Assembly: GCA_019308905.1 (NCBI GenBank)
Contig: JAFDHF010000049.1
Span: 1 to 32,000, forward strand
From: Deltaproteobacteria bacterium
Lineage (GTDB): Bacteria; Desulfobacterota; BSN033; WVXP01
Reading direction: 5' to 3'
Length of the DNA: 32,000 nt
A model generated the notes under the pieces. It was not told the origin of the DNA and did no database searches. It saw nothing but the letters and a program-made list of their open reading frames with translations. The stretch's first letter is position 1. Each line of letters begins with the position of its first letter. The translations under genes were made by a program, and so were the position numbers. Shown in pieces: positions 16,514-24,323 of this stretch.

Positions 16514-17686
16514 ATGCCGCTTGATTTCGATCTCGACGAGGAGAAGGAGAGTATCAGGAAGATGGTCAGGGCCTTTGCCGAGAAGGAGATCGCTCCCGTG
16601 GCCCAGGAGTTAGATGACAGAGAGGAGTTTTCCCTCCACCTCACGAAGCGGATGGGGGAACTCGGTCTGTTCGGCCCCTTTGTCCCAGAGGAGTACGGGG
16701 GATCCGACATCGGCTATCTCGGTTACATCATCGCAACCGAAGAGATCGCAAGGATCGACGGTTCCCAGGCCGCGACCCTGGCTGCCGCAAATTCCCTGGG
16801 TATCTATCCGATCCATACCTTCGGCACTGAGGAGCAGAAGCGCCTATGGCTGCCTGATCTCTGCGCGGGGAAGAGGCTTGCCGCCTTCGGCCTGACAGAA
16901 CCAGGTGCCGGCTCAGATGCAGGTGCTTCCAAGACCACGGCCCTTCTGGAAAAGGACCACTGGGTCATCAACGGGAGCAAGATCTTCATAACCAACTCTT
17001 CCACCGAAATCAGCGCGGTCTGCATCGTCCAGGCAAGGACAGGCAGGAGACCTGACGGGAAGAGCGAGCTGAGCTGCATACTAGTGCCCAACGGGACCCC
17101 GGGCTTCACGGCCAAGACCATGCACGGTAAGATGGTCTGGCGTGCTTCCAACACGGGAGAACTCTTCTTCGACCAGTGCCGGGTCCCCAAGGAGAACCTC
17201 CTCGGCGAGAAAGGGCAAGGGTTTCGCCAGATGCTCCAGACCCTGGACGGAGGAAGGCTCAGCATCGCTGCAATGGGCCTCGGAGGGGCCCAGGGGGCAT
17301 ACGAGCTGGCCATGAGATACTCCCGTGAAAGGGAGCAGTTCGGCCGCCCCATCGGCTCTTTCCAGGTCAACGCCTTCAAATTGGCGGACATGCACACCGA
17401 GATCGAGATGGCGAGGCTGCTGCTTTACAAAGCCTGCTGGCTGGCCGATAATAGGAGGAGCTATACCAAAGAGGCCGCCATGGCAAAACTCGTCTGCTCA
17501 GAAACCTACCACCGGGTGGTGAATCACGCTGTCCAGCTCCACGGGGGTTACGGCCTGATGAAGGAATACGCCGTGGAGAGACACTACCGGAATCAAAAAC
17601 TCCTCGACATCGGCGAGGGTACCAGCGAGGTGCAGCGTATCGTCATTGCCCGCCACATCGGTGTTCCAGGTGAACCCAAACAATGA
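16514..17686 (+). CDS. Acyl-CoA dehydrogenase (third of three)
   Basis: This is a 390-residue FAD acyl-CoA dehydrogenase. FGLTEPGAGSDAG and KIFITNSS line the flavin/substrate pocket. WRASNTGELFFDQCRVP is the middle beta domain, and HAVQLHGGYGLMKEYAVERHYR leads to the active site. The catalytic base Glu368 is in IGEGTSEVQR, where GEG replaces the more usual YEG of the other two ACADs here. The start is supported by GAGGTAGGG at 16501-16509. Its stop overlaps the ATG of meaB by four bases. It lies between the DUF35/thiolase-fold pair and the mutase genes, so it may act on a branched acyl-CoA produced by a mutase. This placement is inference. Confidence 0.92.
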   Translation: MPLDFDLDEEKESIRKMVRAFAEKEIAPVAQELDDREEFSLHLTKRMGELGLFGPFVPEEYGGSDIGYLGYIIATEEIARIDGSQAATLAAANSLGIYPIHTFGTEEQKRLWLPDLCAGKRLAAFGLTEPGAGSDAGASKTTALLEKDHWVINGSKIFITNSSTEISAVCIVQARTGRRPDGKSELSCILVPNGTPGFTAKTMHGKMVWRASNTGELFFDQCRVPKENLLGEKGQGFRQMLQTLDGGRLSIAAMGLGGAQGAYELAMRYSREREQFGRPIGSFQVNAFKLADMHTEIEMARLLLYKACWLADNRRSYTKEAAMAKLVCSETYHRVVNHAVQLHGGYGLMKEYAVERHYRNQKLLDIGEGTSEVQRIVIARHIGVPGEPKQ

Positions 17687-18660
17687 CCTTGCCAGAATCG
17701 GATCTTTCGACCGGGCTTGCTGAGAGAATTCTCAGGGGCGATGTGAGAGCCGCTGCCAGACTCATGCGGGACATCGACGACGACCTGCCGGGTGCGTGGC
17801 AAGAACTCAAACGGCTCTACCCTCGGACTGGCCGGGCCTATATTGTTGGGATCACGGGGTCGCCCGGTTCGGGCAAGAGTACCCTCGTGGATAAGATCAT
17901 AGAGATCTACCGGAAAGAGGGAAAGACCGTGGGAATCGTCGCCGTCGACCCCAGCAGTCCCTTTACCGGGGGGGCGATACTCGGCGATCGGATTCGGATG
18001 CAGAGGCACAGCACGGACGAGGGGGTCTTCATAAGAAGCCTGGCAACCCGGGGCTATCTGGGAGGAATCTCCCGGTCGACCCACGACGTCATCAATGTCA
18101 TGGATGCCATGGGCAAGGACATCATAATCGTAGAGACGGTGGGGGTCGGCCAAGACGAGGTGGACATCGTAAACACGGCACATACCTCGATCGTCGTGAG
18201 CGTCCCTGGACTCGGAGACGAGGTCCAGGTCATCAAGGCCGGGATCCTTGAGATTGCCGATATATTCGTTATCAACAAATGCGAGAGGGAGGGAGCCGAA
18301 AGGCTCGAACAGGAACTCCGGGTCATGATGGAAATGGCCCCGCCTCGAGAAGACGGGTGGGTCCCTCCAATATTCAAAACCGAAGCCGTTGTCGGAAAAG
18401 GCATCTTCGAGCTGGTCTACGGAATCTCCAGGCACCGTAACCTTCTGGTCCAGTCGGATGAAATCGGGGGGAAGAACAGACTCAGGGCAAAGAAGCACTT
18501 CCTGAAACTCCTTCAGGTACGACTCCTGGAAAGCATTCTCAGCCGCATCGAGGAGGACAAGAGACTGGATCAGATCCTCCAAGGACTGGCAGACCGGAAG
18601 GCCAACCCCTATACAATGGTGGAAGAGATCCTGAACAAAGAGCTGAAGACTACCCGGTGA
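17683..18660 (+). CDS. meaB: MeaB/ArgK-type G3E GTPase, mutase chaperone
   Basis: This 325-residue GTPase protects and reactivates adenosylcobalamin-dependent mutases and gates cofactor loading. Walker A is GSPGSGKST at 59-67, the base-contact/switch region includes VDPSSPF (88-94), and ETVGVGQDEVD (151-161) is the Walker B/switch region. The guanine-recognition motif reads NKCE (198-201) instead of the usual NKxD, a conservative Asp-to-Glu change. The C-terminal helices (about 255-325) fit the dimerisation region. It overlaps the upstream ACAD by 4 bases and precedes the methylmalonyl-CoA-mutase-like large subunit by nine, the classic linkage. It may serve both mutases in the cluster. Confidence 0.92.
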   Translation: MTLPESDLSTGLAERILRGDVRAAARLMRDIDDDLPGAWQELKRLYPRTGRAYIVGITGSPGSGKSTLVDKIIEIYRKEGKTVGIVAVDPSSPFTGGAILGDRIRMQRHSTDEGVFIRSLATRGYLGGISRSTHDVINVMDAMGKDIIIVETVGVGQDEVDIVNTAHTSIVVSVPGLGDEVQVIKAGILEIADIFVINKCEREGAERLEQELRVMMEMAPPREDGWVPPIFKTEAVVGKGIFELVYGISRHRNLLVQSDEIGGKNRLRAKKHFLKLLQVRLLESILSRIEEDKRLDQILQGLADRKANPYTMVEEILNKELKTTR

Positions 18661-18669
18661 GGCGAAGCT

Positions 18670-20334
18670 ATGGAAGACAAGGAAAAACTCCGCAAAGAGC
18701 TCGAAAGGTGGGAAAAGGGCACTCTCAGCCGTTCGGTCAGTCGATTTCCCGAGAGGAAGCCGGCCTTTGAGACGACCTCTCACATCGAGATCAAACGGCT
18801 CTATACCCCCATCGACGAGGCCGAACAGGGGTATCTCGAGAGATTGGGATTTCCCGGGGAATACCCCTTCACCAGAGGCGTGCACCCCACCATGTACAGG
18901 GGGCGGTTCTGGACCATGAGGCAGTACTCGGGCTTTGCCACTGCCGAAGAGACGAATCAACGCTACAAGTATCTCTTGCAACAGGGCCAGACCGGCCTCA
19001 GTGTGGCCTTTGATCTCCCCACCCAGATCGGATACGACTCGGATCACGCCATGGCTGCCGGGGAAGTGGGCAAGGTGGGAGTCGCGATCGATACTCTGGC
19101 CGACATGGAGACCCTCTTCGACGGCATCCCCCTCGGCAGGGTGAGCACCTCCATGACCATCAATGCTACCGCGGTGATTCTCCTTGCCATGTACCTCGCA
19201 GTGGCGGAGAAACAGGGGGTCGGGTTCAAAGAGGTGAGAGGGACCATTCAGAACGACATCCTGAAGGAGTACGTGGCTCGAGGGACCCATATCTTCCCTC
19301 CTCGTCCCTCCATGCGGATCATCACCGATATCTTTGCCTTCTGCAAAGATCAGATCCCCCGGTGGAACACCATCAGCATCAGCGGCTACCACATGCGAGA
19401 GGCGGGTTGCTCTGCGGTCCAGGAAGTGGCCTTCACACTAGCCAACGCCATTGCCTATGTGCAGGCGGCCGTTGATGCGGGGCTCGACGTGGATGATTTT
19501 GCCGGCAGGCTCTCATTCTTCTTCAATTGCCACAACAATTTTCTCGAGGAGATCGCCAAGTTTCGCGCTGCCCGCCGGCTCTGGGCAAGAATAATGAAGC
19601 AACGGTTCGGAGCCCGGAAACCGGCCTCTTCCATGCTCCGTTTCCACACGCAGACAGCGGGATCCACACTGACCCTCCAGCAACCCGACAACAACGTTGT
19701 CCGTGTCGCTTTCCAGGCCCTTGCGGCTGTCCTGGGGGGTACCCAGTCACTCCACACCAACTCGAGAGACGAGGCCCTCGCCCTCCCCTCTGAGGCTGCC
19801 GTCCGAGTCGCCCTGAGAACTCAACAGATCATAGCCCATGAGAGTGGTGTGGCAGATGTTATCGACCCCATGGCAGGTTCTTACGCAATCGAGGCGCTGA
19901 CCGATGAGATTGAAGCAGGAGCTGCCGCATATATCGACAGAATCGACGCCATGGGGGGAGCCGTCAAGGCCGTCGAGTCGGGATACATGCAGCGCGAAAT
20001 AGGGGAGAGCGCTTACCAGTATCAGAAAAGCATCGAGGAGAAGTCCTCGATCATCGTTGGAGTCAATGAGTTCACCGTGGAAGAACAGCCCTTCAAGGAT
20101 ACTCTCCGTATAGACCCGGAGGTCGAGAAGCGTCAGAGGCAGAAGCTCAAGAGTGTCAGGGAGGCCAGAGATACGAATCGGGTCAAGGAGAAGCTCGAGG
20201 CCGTCAAAAGGGCGGCTGAAAGGACCGACAATCTGGTCCCCCCTATCATCGATGCCGTCCGGTCTTACGCCACGGTGGGCGAGATATCGGATACCCTGAG
20301 ATCCGTCTTTGGAAGCTACCAGGAAAGGACTTGA
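18670..20334 (+). CDS. mcmA: Methylmalonyl-CoA mutase-like large subunit
   Basis: This 554-residue TIM-barrel subunit is paired with a separate B12 protein. Tyr86 in TMRQYSGF and Arg204 in YVARGT occupy the two positions that bind the methylmalonyl carboxylate in known MCM enzymes (Tyr89/Arg207). This supports (R)-methylmalonyl-CoA to succinyl-CoA isomerisation. Other family motifs are [38 protein letters not shown] and [14 protein letters not shown] at 18659-18662 precedes the ATG by seven bases. MeaB upstream and B12 subunit plus epimerase downstream make a complete propionyl-CoA assimilation or oxidation segment, apart from the carboxylase. A related dicarboxylic acyl-CoA such as ethylmalonyl-CoA cannot be excluded. 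Confidence 0.9.
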   Translation: MEDKEKLRKELERWEKGTLSRSVSRFPERKPAFETTSHIEIKRLYTPIDEAEQGYLERLGFPGEYPFTRGVHPTMYRGRFWTMRQYSGFATAEETNQRYKYLLQQGQTGLSVAFDLPTQIGYDSDHAMAAGEVGKVGVAIDTLADMETLFDGIPLGRVSTSMTINATAVILLAMYLAVAEKQGVGFKEVRGTIQNDILKEYVARGTHIFPPRPSMRIITDIFAFCKDQIPRWNTISISGYHMREAGCSAVQEVAFTLANAIAYVQAAVDAGLDVDDFAGRLSFFFNCHNNFLEEIAKFRAARRLWARIMKQRFGARKPASSMLRFHTQTAGSTLTLQQPDNNVVRVAFQALAAVLGGTQSLHTNSRDEALALPSEAAVRVALRTQQIIAHESGVADVIDPMAGSYAIEALTDEIEAGAAAYIDRIDAMGGAVKAVESGYMQREIGESAYQYQKSIEEKSSIIVGVNEFTVEEQPFKDTLRIDPEVEKRQRQKLKSVREARDTNRVKEKLEAVKRAAERTDNLVPPIIDAVRSYATVGEISDTLRSVFGSYQERT

Positions 20335-20337
20335 ACC

Positions 20338-20769
20338 ATGGCTGAAAGGAAGATCAGAGTTCTCATAGCAAAACCGGGGCTCGACGGGCATGACCGCGGG
20401 GCAAAGGTCATCGCCCGGTCTCTGAGAGACGCTGGTATGGAGGTGGTGTATACGGGAATCCGCCAGACTCCCGAGCAGATCGTAAACGCGGCCATCCAAG
20501 AGGACGTGGATGTCATCGGGCTTAGCTGCCTCTCCGGGGCTCACATGACCCTCTTCCCCCGGGTCATGGAGATATTGAGGGAGAAGAAAGCCGAAGACAT
20601 CACCGTGCTTGGCGGCGGTATCATCCCCCATGACGATATCGCCCCTCTCAAGAAAGAGGGAATCAGGGAGATCTTCCAACCAGGCACTTACACTGAAGAG
20701 ATCATAAGGTACATAAGGGAAAATGTGAAACCCAAGGGCGGAGGCCTTGACAGAGGCGCGGGAAGCTGA
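20338..20769 (+). CDS. B12-binding small subunit of the methylmalonyl-CoA mutase-like enzyme
   Basis: This is a 143-residue cobalamin-binding domain. The cobalt-ligand histidine is in DGHDRG, followed by SCLSGAH and GGGIIP. It starts three bases after the stop of the mutase large subunit, with AGGAAAGG at 20321-20328, showing tight coupling. The sequence is close to the first B12 subunit of the cluster, differing mainly in the middle helices and the tail. Cross-assembly with either large subunit is conceivable. The last dozen residues ([10 protein letters not shown]) are flexible and poorly conserved. Confidence 0.92.
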   Translation: MAERKIRVLIAKPGLDGHDRGAKVIARSLRDAGMEVVYTGIRQTPEQIVNAAIQEDVDVIGLSCLSGAHMTLFPRVMEILREKKAEDITVLGGGIIPHDDIAPLKKEGIREIFQPGTYTEEIIRYIRENVKPKGGGLDRGAGS

Positions 20770-20836
20770 ACCTCCGGCGTTTCGTTTTTGGTCCTGTTGC
20801 CCTGGGGTCTCGAGATCATCTACCCAGGAGGGAATC

Positions 20837-21247
20837 ATGATCAGGAAACTCGATCACATCGCCATTGCCGTCGGCAACATGGAGGAGGCCGCGGGGTTCT
20901 ACCGGAAAATGCTGGGTCTCCAATTGAAAGATACCGAGGTCGTCGAAGAGCAAAAGACAAGGGTAGGATTTTTTCTGGTGGGTGAGACCAGGATCGAACT
21001 CGTGGAGCCGGCCTCCCAAGACTCTCCCCTTGTCAGATTCCTCGAAACCAGGGGGCCGGGCATCCACCATCTCTGTTTTGAGGTGGACGATATCGAAAGT
21101 GAGATCAGGAGCCTTGCCGAGAAGGGAGCCCCCCTCATCGACAAAGCCCCCCGACCGGGAGCCCACGGGACCCGGGTGGCCTTTCTCCATCCAAAGGGAA
21201 CCGGGGGTGTCCTCATCGAACTCTCCGAAAAGCCTCAAGACGGCTAG
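20837..21247 (+). CDS. mce: Methylmalonyl-CoA epimerase (glyoxalase/VOC fold)
   Basis: This 136-residue enzyme interconverts (S)- and (R)-methylmalonyl-CoA, needed because carboxylases and mutase use opposite epimers. It has two beta-alpha-beta-beta-beta modules. The metal-binding set is visible: His7 in KLDHIAIAV, Glu54 in RIELVEP, His77/78 in GIHHLCFEVDD and Glu128 in VLIELSE. AGGAGG at 20827-20832 fixes the ATG at 20837; a longer frame from 20747 adds non-homologous residues. It closes the + strand cluster and ends 6 bases from the convergent gene's stop. Other VOC dioxygenase-like functions are possible, but the mutase context makes epimerase far more likely. Confidence 0.92.
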   Translation: MIRKLDHIAIAVGNMEEAAGFYRKMLGLQLKDTEVVEEQKTRVGFFLVGETRIELVEPASQDSPLVRFLETRGPGIHHLCFEVDDIESEIRSLAEKGAPLIDKAPRPGAHGTRVAFLHPKGTGGVLIELSEKPQDG

Positions 21248-21253
21248 ACGGCC

Positions 21254-21784
21254 CTACCTGGCATACTTCCCCATGAGCTCGGCCTGGCCGAGAATGTGAT
21301 TCTTCATGGCCCGGATCACGTCCTTCTTTCTGGCCCCTGAAGAGATGCCCAGCTTACCGTCCAGGGCATAGAGCCTGAAGAAGTAGCGGTGGGGTCTTCC
21401 GGGCGGGGGGCAAGGCCCACCGTATCCGAACCTTCCAAAATCGTTGATCCCCTGGAAACCGCCCTCCTGGACGGTCTCTGCCGGTGGTACCCCCTCTGGG
21501 AGACCCGTCATTCCTCCTGGGAGGTCATACACGACCCAGTGGACCCAGGTGCCCCCAGGAGCGTCAGGGTCATCACAGATGATGGCAAAAGCACTCGTCC
21601 CCTCCGGGACACCGCTCCACGTAAGGGGAGGTGAGAGATCCGCTCCGTCACAGGTATGCTCCCTGGGAATCGTTCCCGAAGGGGCGAAGGCAGAACTCCT
21701 CAACTCAAATCCCATGACCGTTCCTCCTGCAAAGACGATTACGACAACCATCAAGAAGGCAAACGATACTGCCAGCCGATTCAT
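21254..21784 (-). CDS. Secreted PEBP-family (YbhB/YbcL-like) protein
   Basis: This 176-residue phosphatidylethanolamine-binding-protein-fold protein is of the bacterial YbhB/YbcL type. Residues 1-25 form a hydrophobic signal peptide (LAVSFAFLMVVVIVFAGG), so it is probably exported or lipid-facing. Family signatures are CDDPDAPGGTWVHWVVYDLP (70-89), FGYGGPCPPPGRPHRYFFRLYALD and the N-terminal HTCDGADLSPPLTW. A GGAGG lies six bases upstream of the start. The gene is convergent with the epimerase and has no functional link to the cluster. The biochemical role of bacterial PEBP proteins is generally unclear, so none is assigned here. Confidence 0.88.
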   Translation of the reverse strand: MNRLAVSFAFLMVVVIVFAGGTVMGFELRSSAFAPSGTIPREHTCDGADLSPPLTWSGVPEGTSAFAIICDDPDAPGGTWVHWVVYDLPGGMTGLPEGVPPAETVQEGGFQGINDFGRFGYGGPCPPPGRPHRYFFRLYALDGKLGISSGARKKDVIRAMKNHILGQAELMGKYAR

Positions 21785-22230
21785 GACCGACCTCCAGCCT
21801 CAAGAGTTGCGGGAATTCGAGGCACCTCCCGATGAATCTCAGTGTTACAGACCCTATGGCGCCCCCCTTCCCTCTTAGTTAGCAGACCTCCGGCCACATG
21901 TCAACCGGTATCCACGAGGAGTTCTCCCGTCTTGGGGAAACCCTTTGTTCCAGAGCGACATTGCGGAAGCGGTGGGATACCCACCGGGAAAGAGCGGGAA
22001 GGGGAGATGTCGTGTTCGTGATTCGTGTTCGTGGGGAAAGGTCAGGAACTCCCCGCCCAGGAGCGAAGGGACAAGGGCGCTGCCCTGTCAGAGAGAAGCG
22101 ACCGTAAAGTCAACTAGCCGCAGGAATCCTCGGTCTAAAACCCAGAAAGTTCCGGGCAACCCCTCCGGTTTTGGAGAACATCCCAGGCTCCTTTGCCGGT
22201 CAACCTATGGCTCGATACCCCTTGGAGCAG
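21785..22230. other. Intergenic region without a recognisable gene
   Basis: Both flanking genes are on the - strand, so this stretch should carry the PEBP-gene promoter and the trailer of the radical SAM transcript. Open frames here show no protein-like composition. The only structure noted is a close direct repeat of TCGTGTTCGTG at 22010-22020 and 22023-22033. I found no cobalamin riboswitch, tRNA or mobile-element end. Confidence 0.6.
22010..22033. repeat. Direct repeat TCGTGTTCGTG, two copies 2 bp apart
   Basis: Two perfect 11-base copies are separated by AT. Each copy is internally repetitive (TCGTG-T-TCGTG), giving four TCGTG words in 24 bases. It is non-coding and lies between two - strand genes. 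It could be a dispersed short repeat or a protein-binding site upstream of the PEBP gene. Confidence 0.55.
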
Positions 22231-22262
22231 AAAAAAACACCATCCTTCCGGGAAGGATGGTG
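22231..22262 (-). terminator. Rho-independent terminator of the radical SAM transcript
   Basis: CACCATCCTTCC (22238-22249) and GGAAGGATGGTG (22251-22262) form a 12-bp perfect stem. On the - strand the stem is followed by seven consecutive T residues (complement of 22231-22237). It lies 27 bases past the stop codon of the radical SAM gene, the expected place for intrinsic termination. Confidence 0.9.
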
Positions 22263-22288
22263 TCGCTCCCGTAGCCGAGGGATTTTTC

Positions 22289-23653
22289 CTACCTCGCCTG
22301 GTTGTTGACGTACTCTTCCTGCCAAACCTTTTCGGCGAGAACGGCGAACCTCTCCGCATACGCGTCCATCTCCTTTGCCATGTCCGTGACGACCTCCTCG
22401 GCTCCCGGGTGGGTAAAATACGCTCCCGATTCCTCGATCACCTCCCGGTACACCTTGGGGTTGTCGATTATCATGCAGGGCCTGAGATGGTTCGGGTTGT
22501 GGGGTTGCCGGTGCCGGATGCACCGAAACAGCTTGCTGTCCAGGGCTTCTGCCAGACTGACATCCCGTATGTTGTGTTCCGCGATATGAGTGTAGACGCA
22601 AGGCTCCACGTCCCCGTTGGCGTTTATGTGGAAGTACCGTCTCCCTCCGGCAATGCAGCCCTCCACGTGAGGGCCGTCGTTCCAGAAGTCGAGTACAAAC
22701 AGGGGCTTTTCCCGGCGGAATCGTATCACCTGGCGGCGAAGGAAATCTCTCTGCTCAGGGGTCACCATGAGATTGATGTCCCCTTGCCCATTGACGGGGA
22801 TATAGAGGAAATACATCTGGGCAACTACCCCCTTCTCGATTAGGAGGTCGACAAACTCATCCGAGGCGACGGTCTCGACGTTGTGGGTTGTCACCGTGGC
22901 CGAGGAGCCGAGGATGACGCGAGCCTCTCTCAGGTAATCCATGGCATCCATGATCTTCCTGTACACACCCTTGCCCCGCCAGCGATCGGTCTCTTCTTCG
23001 TACCCCTCACAGCTCACTACAACGGCCACGTTGCCCAGTTCCGCAATGCGATGGGCCTTCTCCTTATCCATCAGGGTTCCGTTGGTGTAGACCTGGAAGA
23101 AGATGTCCGGGTGCTCCTCAAGCATTTGAAAGAGATGGGGATATACAAAAGGCTCTCCGCCCAGGATGGTTACAAAATAGATCCCCAGTTCCTGTGCCTC
23201 CTTGAGAATCCTCTTGACCAGATCGTACTCGAGTCCTGGATGGCGCTGTTGGCCCAGGGTATAGCACCCTGCACACCTCAGGTTGCACTGCCAGGTGGGA
23301 CTCAGAATCATGATGAAGGGCGGCCGGAACCCGTAGTTCTCCTCGTAGAAATCCCGCTTCTTGCCCCCCACAAACCAGGCATTGTTGAAAAGGGTATGAA
23401 ATATCCTGACCCGGTTCTGCTTCGGCAAGTAGTTGAGAACCCTGTAGAAGAGCTGCTTGGTCGAGTGATCCGGGCTCTGAAGCATCTCCCGAATGGCCCG
23501 AATGGCACCAACGACCTCTTCGTCGTTGGTCAGTTTCTCCCCCAGATAGGTCATCTGGATCAAACGTTTGTCCGTCACCCGGCCAAGCAGCTCCACGATC
23601 ATTCTCGAAGCCTGTTGAGACGTAAAGTTTCTCACCTGCTCTGAAAAAATCAT
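22289..23653 (-). CDS. Radical SAM protein with C-terminal cysteine-rich (SPASM-like) region
   Basis: This is a 454-residue radical SAM enzyme. The N-terminal helical region (1-110) has no motif I recognise. The [4Fe-4S]-AdoMet motif is Cys123-x3-Cys127-x2-Cys130 in WQCNLRCAGCYT. The GGEPF motif and VYTNGTLMD confirm the radical SAM barrel. Further cysteines at 333, 352, 378 and 393, around GGRRYFHINANGDVEPC, look like an auxiliary-cluster (SPASM-like) domain. The preferred ATG at 23653 has GAGG seven bases upstream; an upstream ATG at 23692 would add 13 residues and cover the end of the small gene. A strong terminator follows. The substrate is unknown; peptide or protein modification is typical for this architecture. 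Confidence 0.85.
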   Translation of the reverse strand: MIFSEQVRNFTSQQASRMIVELLGRVTDKRLIQMTYLGEKLTNDEEVVGAIRAIREMLQSPDHSTKQLFYRVLNYLPKQNRVRIFHTLFNNAWFVGGKKRDFYEENYGFRPPFIMILSPTWQCNLRCAGCYTLGQQRHPGLEYDLVKRILKEAQELGIYFVTILGGEPFVYPHLFQMLEEHPDIFFQVYTNGTLMDKEKAHRIAELGNVAVVVSCEGYEEETDRWRGKGVYRKIMDAMDYLREARVILGSSATVTTHNVETVASDEFVDLLIEKGVVAQMYFLYIPVNGQGDINLMVTPEQRDFLRRQVIRFRREKPLFVLDFWNDGPHVEGCIAGGRRYFHINANGDVEPCVYTHIAEHNIRDVSLAEALDSKLFRCIRHRQPHNPNHLRPCMIIDNPKVYREVIEESGAYFTHPGAEEVVTDMAKEMDAYAERFAVLAEKVWQEEYVNNQAR

Positions 23654-23688
23654 CTCTCCACCTCTTTTCCATGGAATTGGGCCTTCAT

Positions 23689-23826
23689 TCACCCTACGGC
23701 AGCCCAGAAGCCGATCACAGCCACACTCACCCCTACTCCGAGTTCATTCAATACATTTCCATTGAAGATGAAGGAGGCTATGATCAACCATACCCCCAGA
23801 AGACCGATGATCCATCCCTGCCACAT
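23689..23826 (-). CDS. Small two-helix membrane protein, SPW-repeat-like
   Basis: This is a 45-residue hydrophobic protein. Helix 1 is WIIGLLGVWLIIASFIF and helix 2 is LGVGVSVAVIGFWAAVG, separated by the short polar linker NGNVLNE. The W-x-GLLGVWLIIASF pattern resembles a single SPW repeat unit. The chosen ATG is preceded by GGGGGAG nine bases upstream. A longer frame to 23901 adds a polar 25-residue tail but lacks a ribosome site. It sits 35 bases upstream of the radical SAM gene on the same strand, so co-transcription is likely. It may be a membrane partner or an independent remnant. Confidence 0.5.
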   Translation of the reverse strand: MWQGWIIGLLGVWLIIASFIFNGNVLNELGVGVSVAVIGFWAAVG

Positions 23827-23901
23827 ACGGCTGTACTCCCCCTTTATCGACAATTCTGGTGTAGATTGATCATCTGTTATCAATGTATGAGCAATTTCCA
23901 T

Positions 23902-24323
23902 ACCATATATCCAAAAAAATAGGCCACAAAAAGTGACCTTTTTACAATATGTTACCGCCTCTCACCATTCAGCCCCATGGATCCCGTGGACACACATGCG
24001 AGCCAACATTTCGCACCGCAGGAAAGCAGCGGTCACCAAGGAAAAAGGTGCGAAGTATCTTACCGCAGTAGAACCCTTATTCTTCGCACCCGAGAAGGAT
24101 AAAACCTGTCCACGTGCGGAGGCTCGACTCGCTCCACCAAGGGGGGAAATGCCAAATTGGAGGGCCTGAACCGCAGGGCATTCGGGAAGGTCGAGCCGAT
24201 TCTACACGGTTCTTATGATTCGGCGTGCAGGAAGATGAAAACCCGGCTGCTGGGGTTCGGGCATACTTCAGGGCACTTCAAGGCTCGATCTCCGAGCACT
24301 CGGGGTAATCTCATCTCCTTGGC
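23902..24323. other. Intergenic region with inverted motifs
   Basis: No gene is credible here. A terminator-like hairpin lies at the left end (23911-23938). Three copies of an 8-9-base motif, TTCGCACC or its complement GGTGCGAA, occur at 24010-24017, 24047-24055 and 24082-24090. The last two form a perfect 9-bp inverted repeat with a 26-base interval. A sigma-54 promoter (TGGCAC-N5-TTGC) was sought on both strands and not found. Confidence 0.55.
23911..23938 (-). terminator. Probable intrinsic terminator downstream of the two-component genes
   Basis: GGCCAC (23922-23927) and GTGACC (23933-23938) make a 6-bp stem with an A5/T5 loop. On the - strand it is followed by A then seven T residues (complement of 23913-23919). 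It would stop transcripts leaving the sigma-54 activator gene before the small membrane gene. The stem is short, and on the + strand a T5 run also follows, so it may work in both directions. Confidence 0.5.

Noticed and set aside
17593-19392. Long open frame (about 599 codons) on the - strand
   Set aside because: It is antisense to meaB and the mutase large subunit, whose catalytic motifs are intact on the + strand. GC-rich genes commonly leave open antisense frames, and its translation has no domain.
21785-22230. Possible cobalamin riboswitch near B12-related genes
   Set aside because: GGTGGGATACCCACC looked suggestive, but the B12-box and surrounding conserved blocks are absent and the downstream gene is not B12-related.
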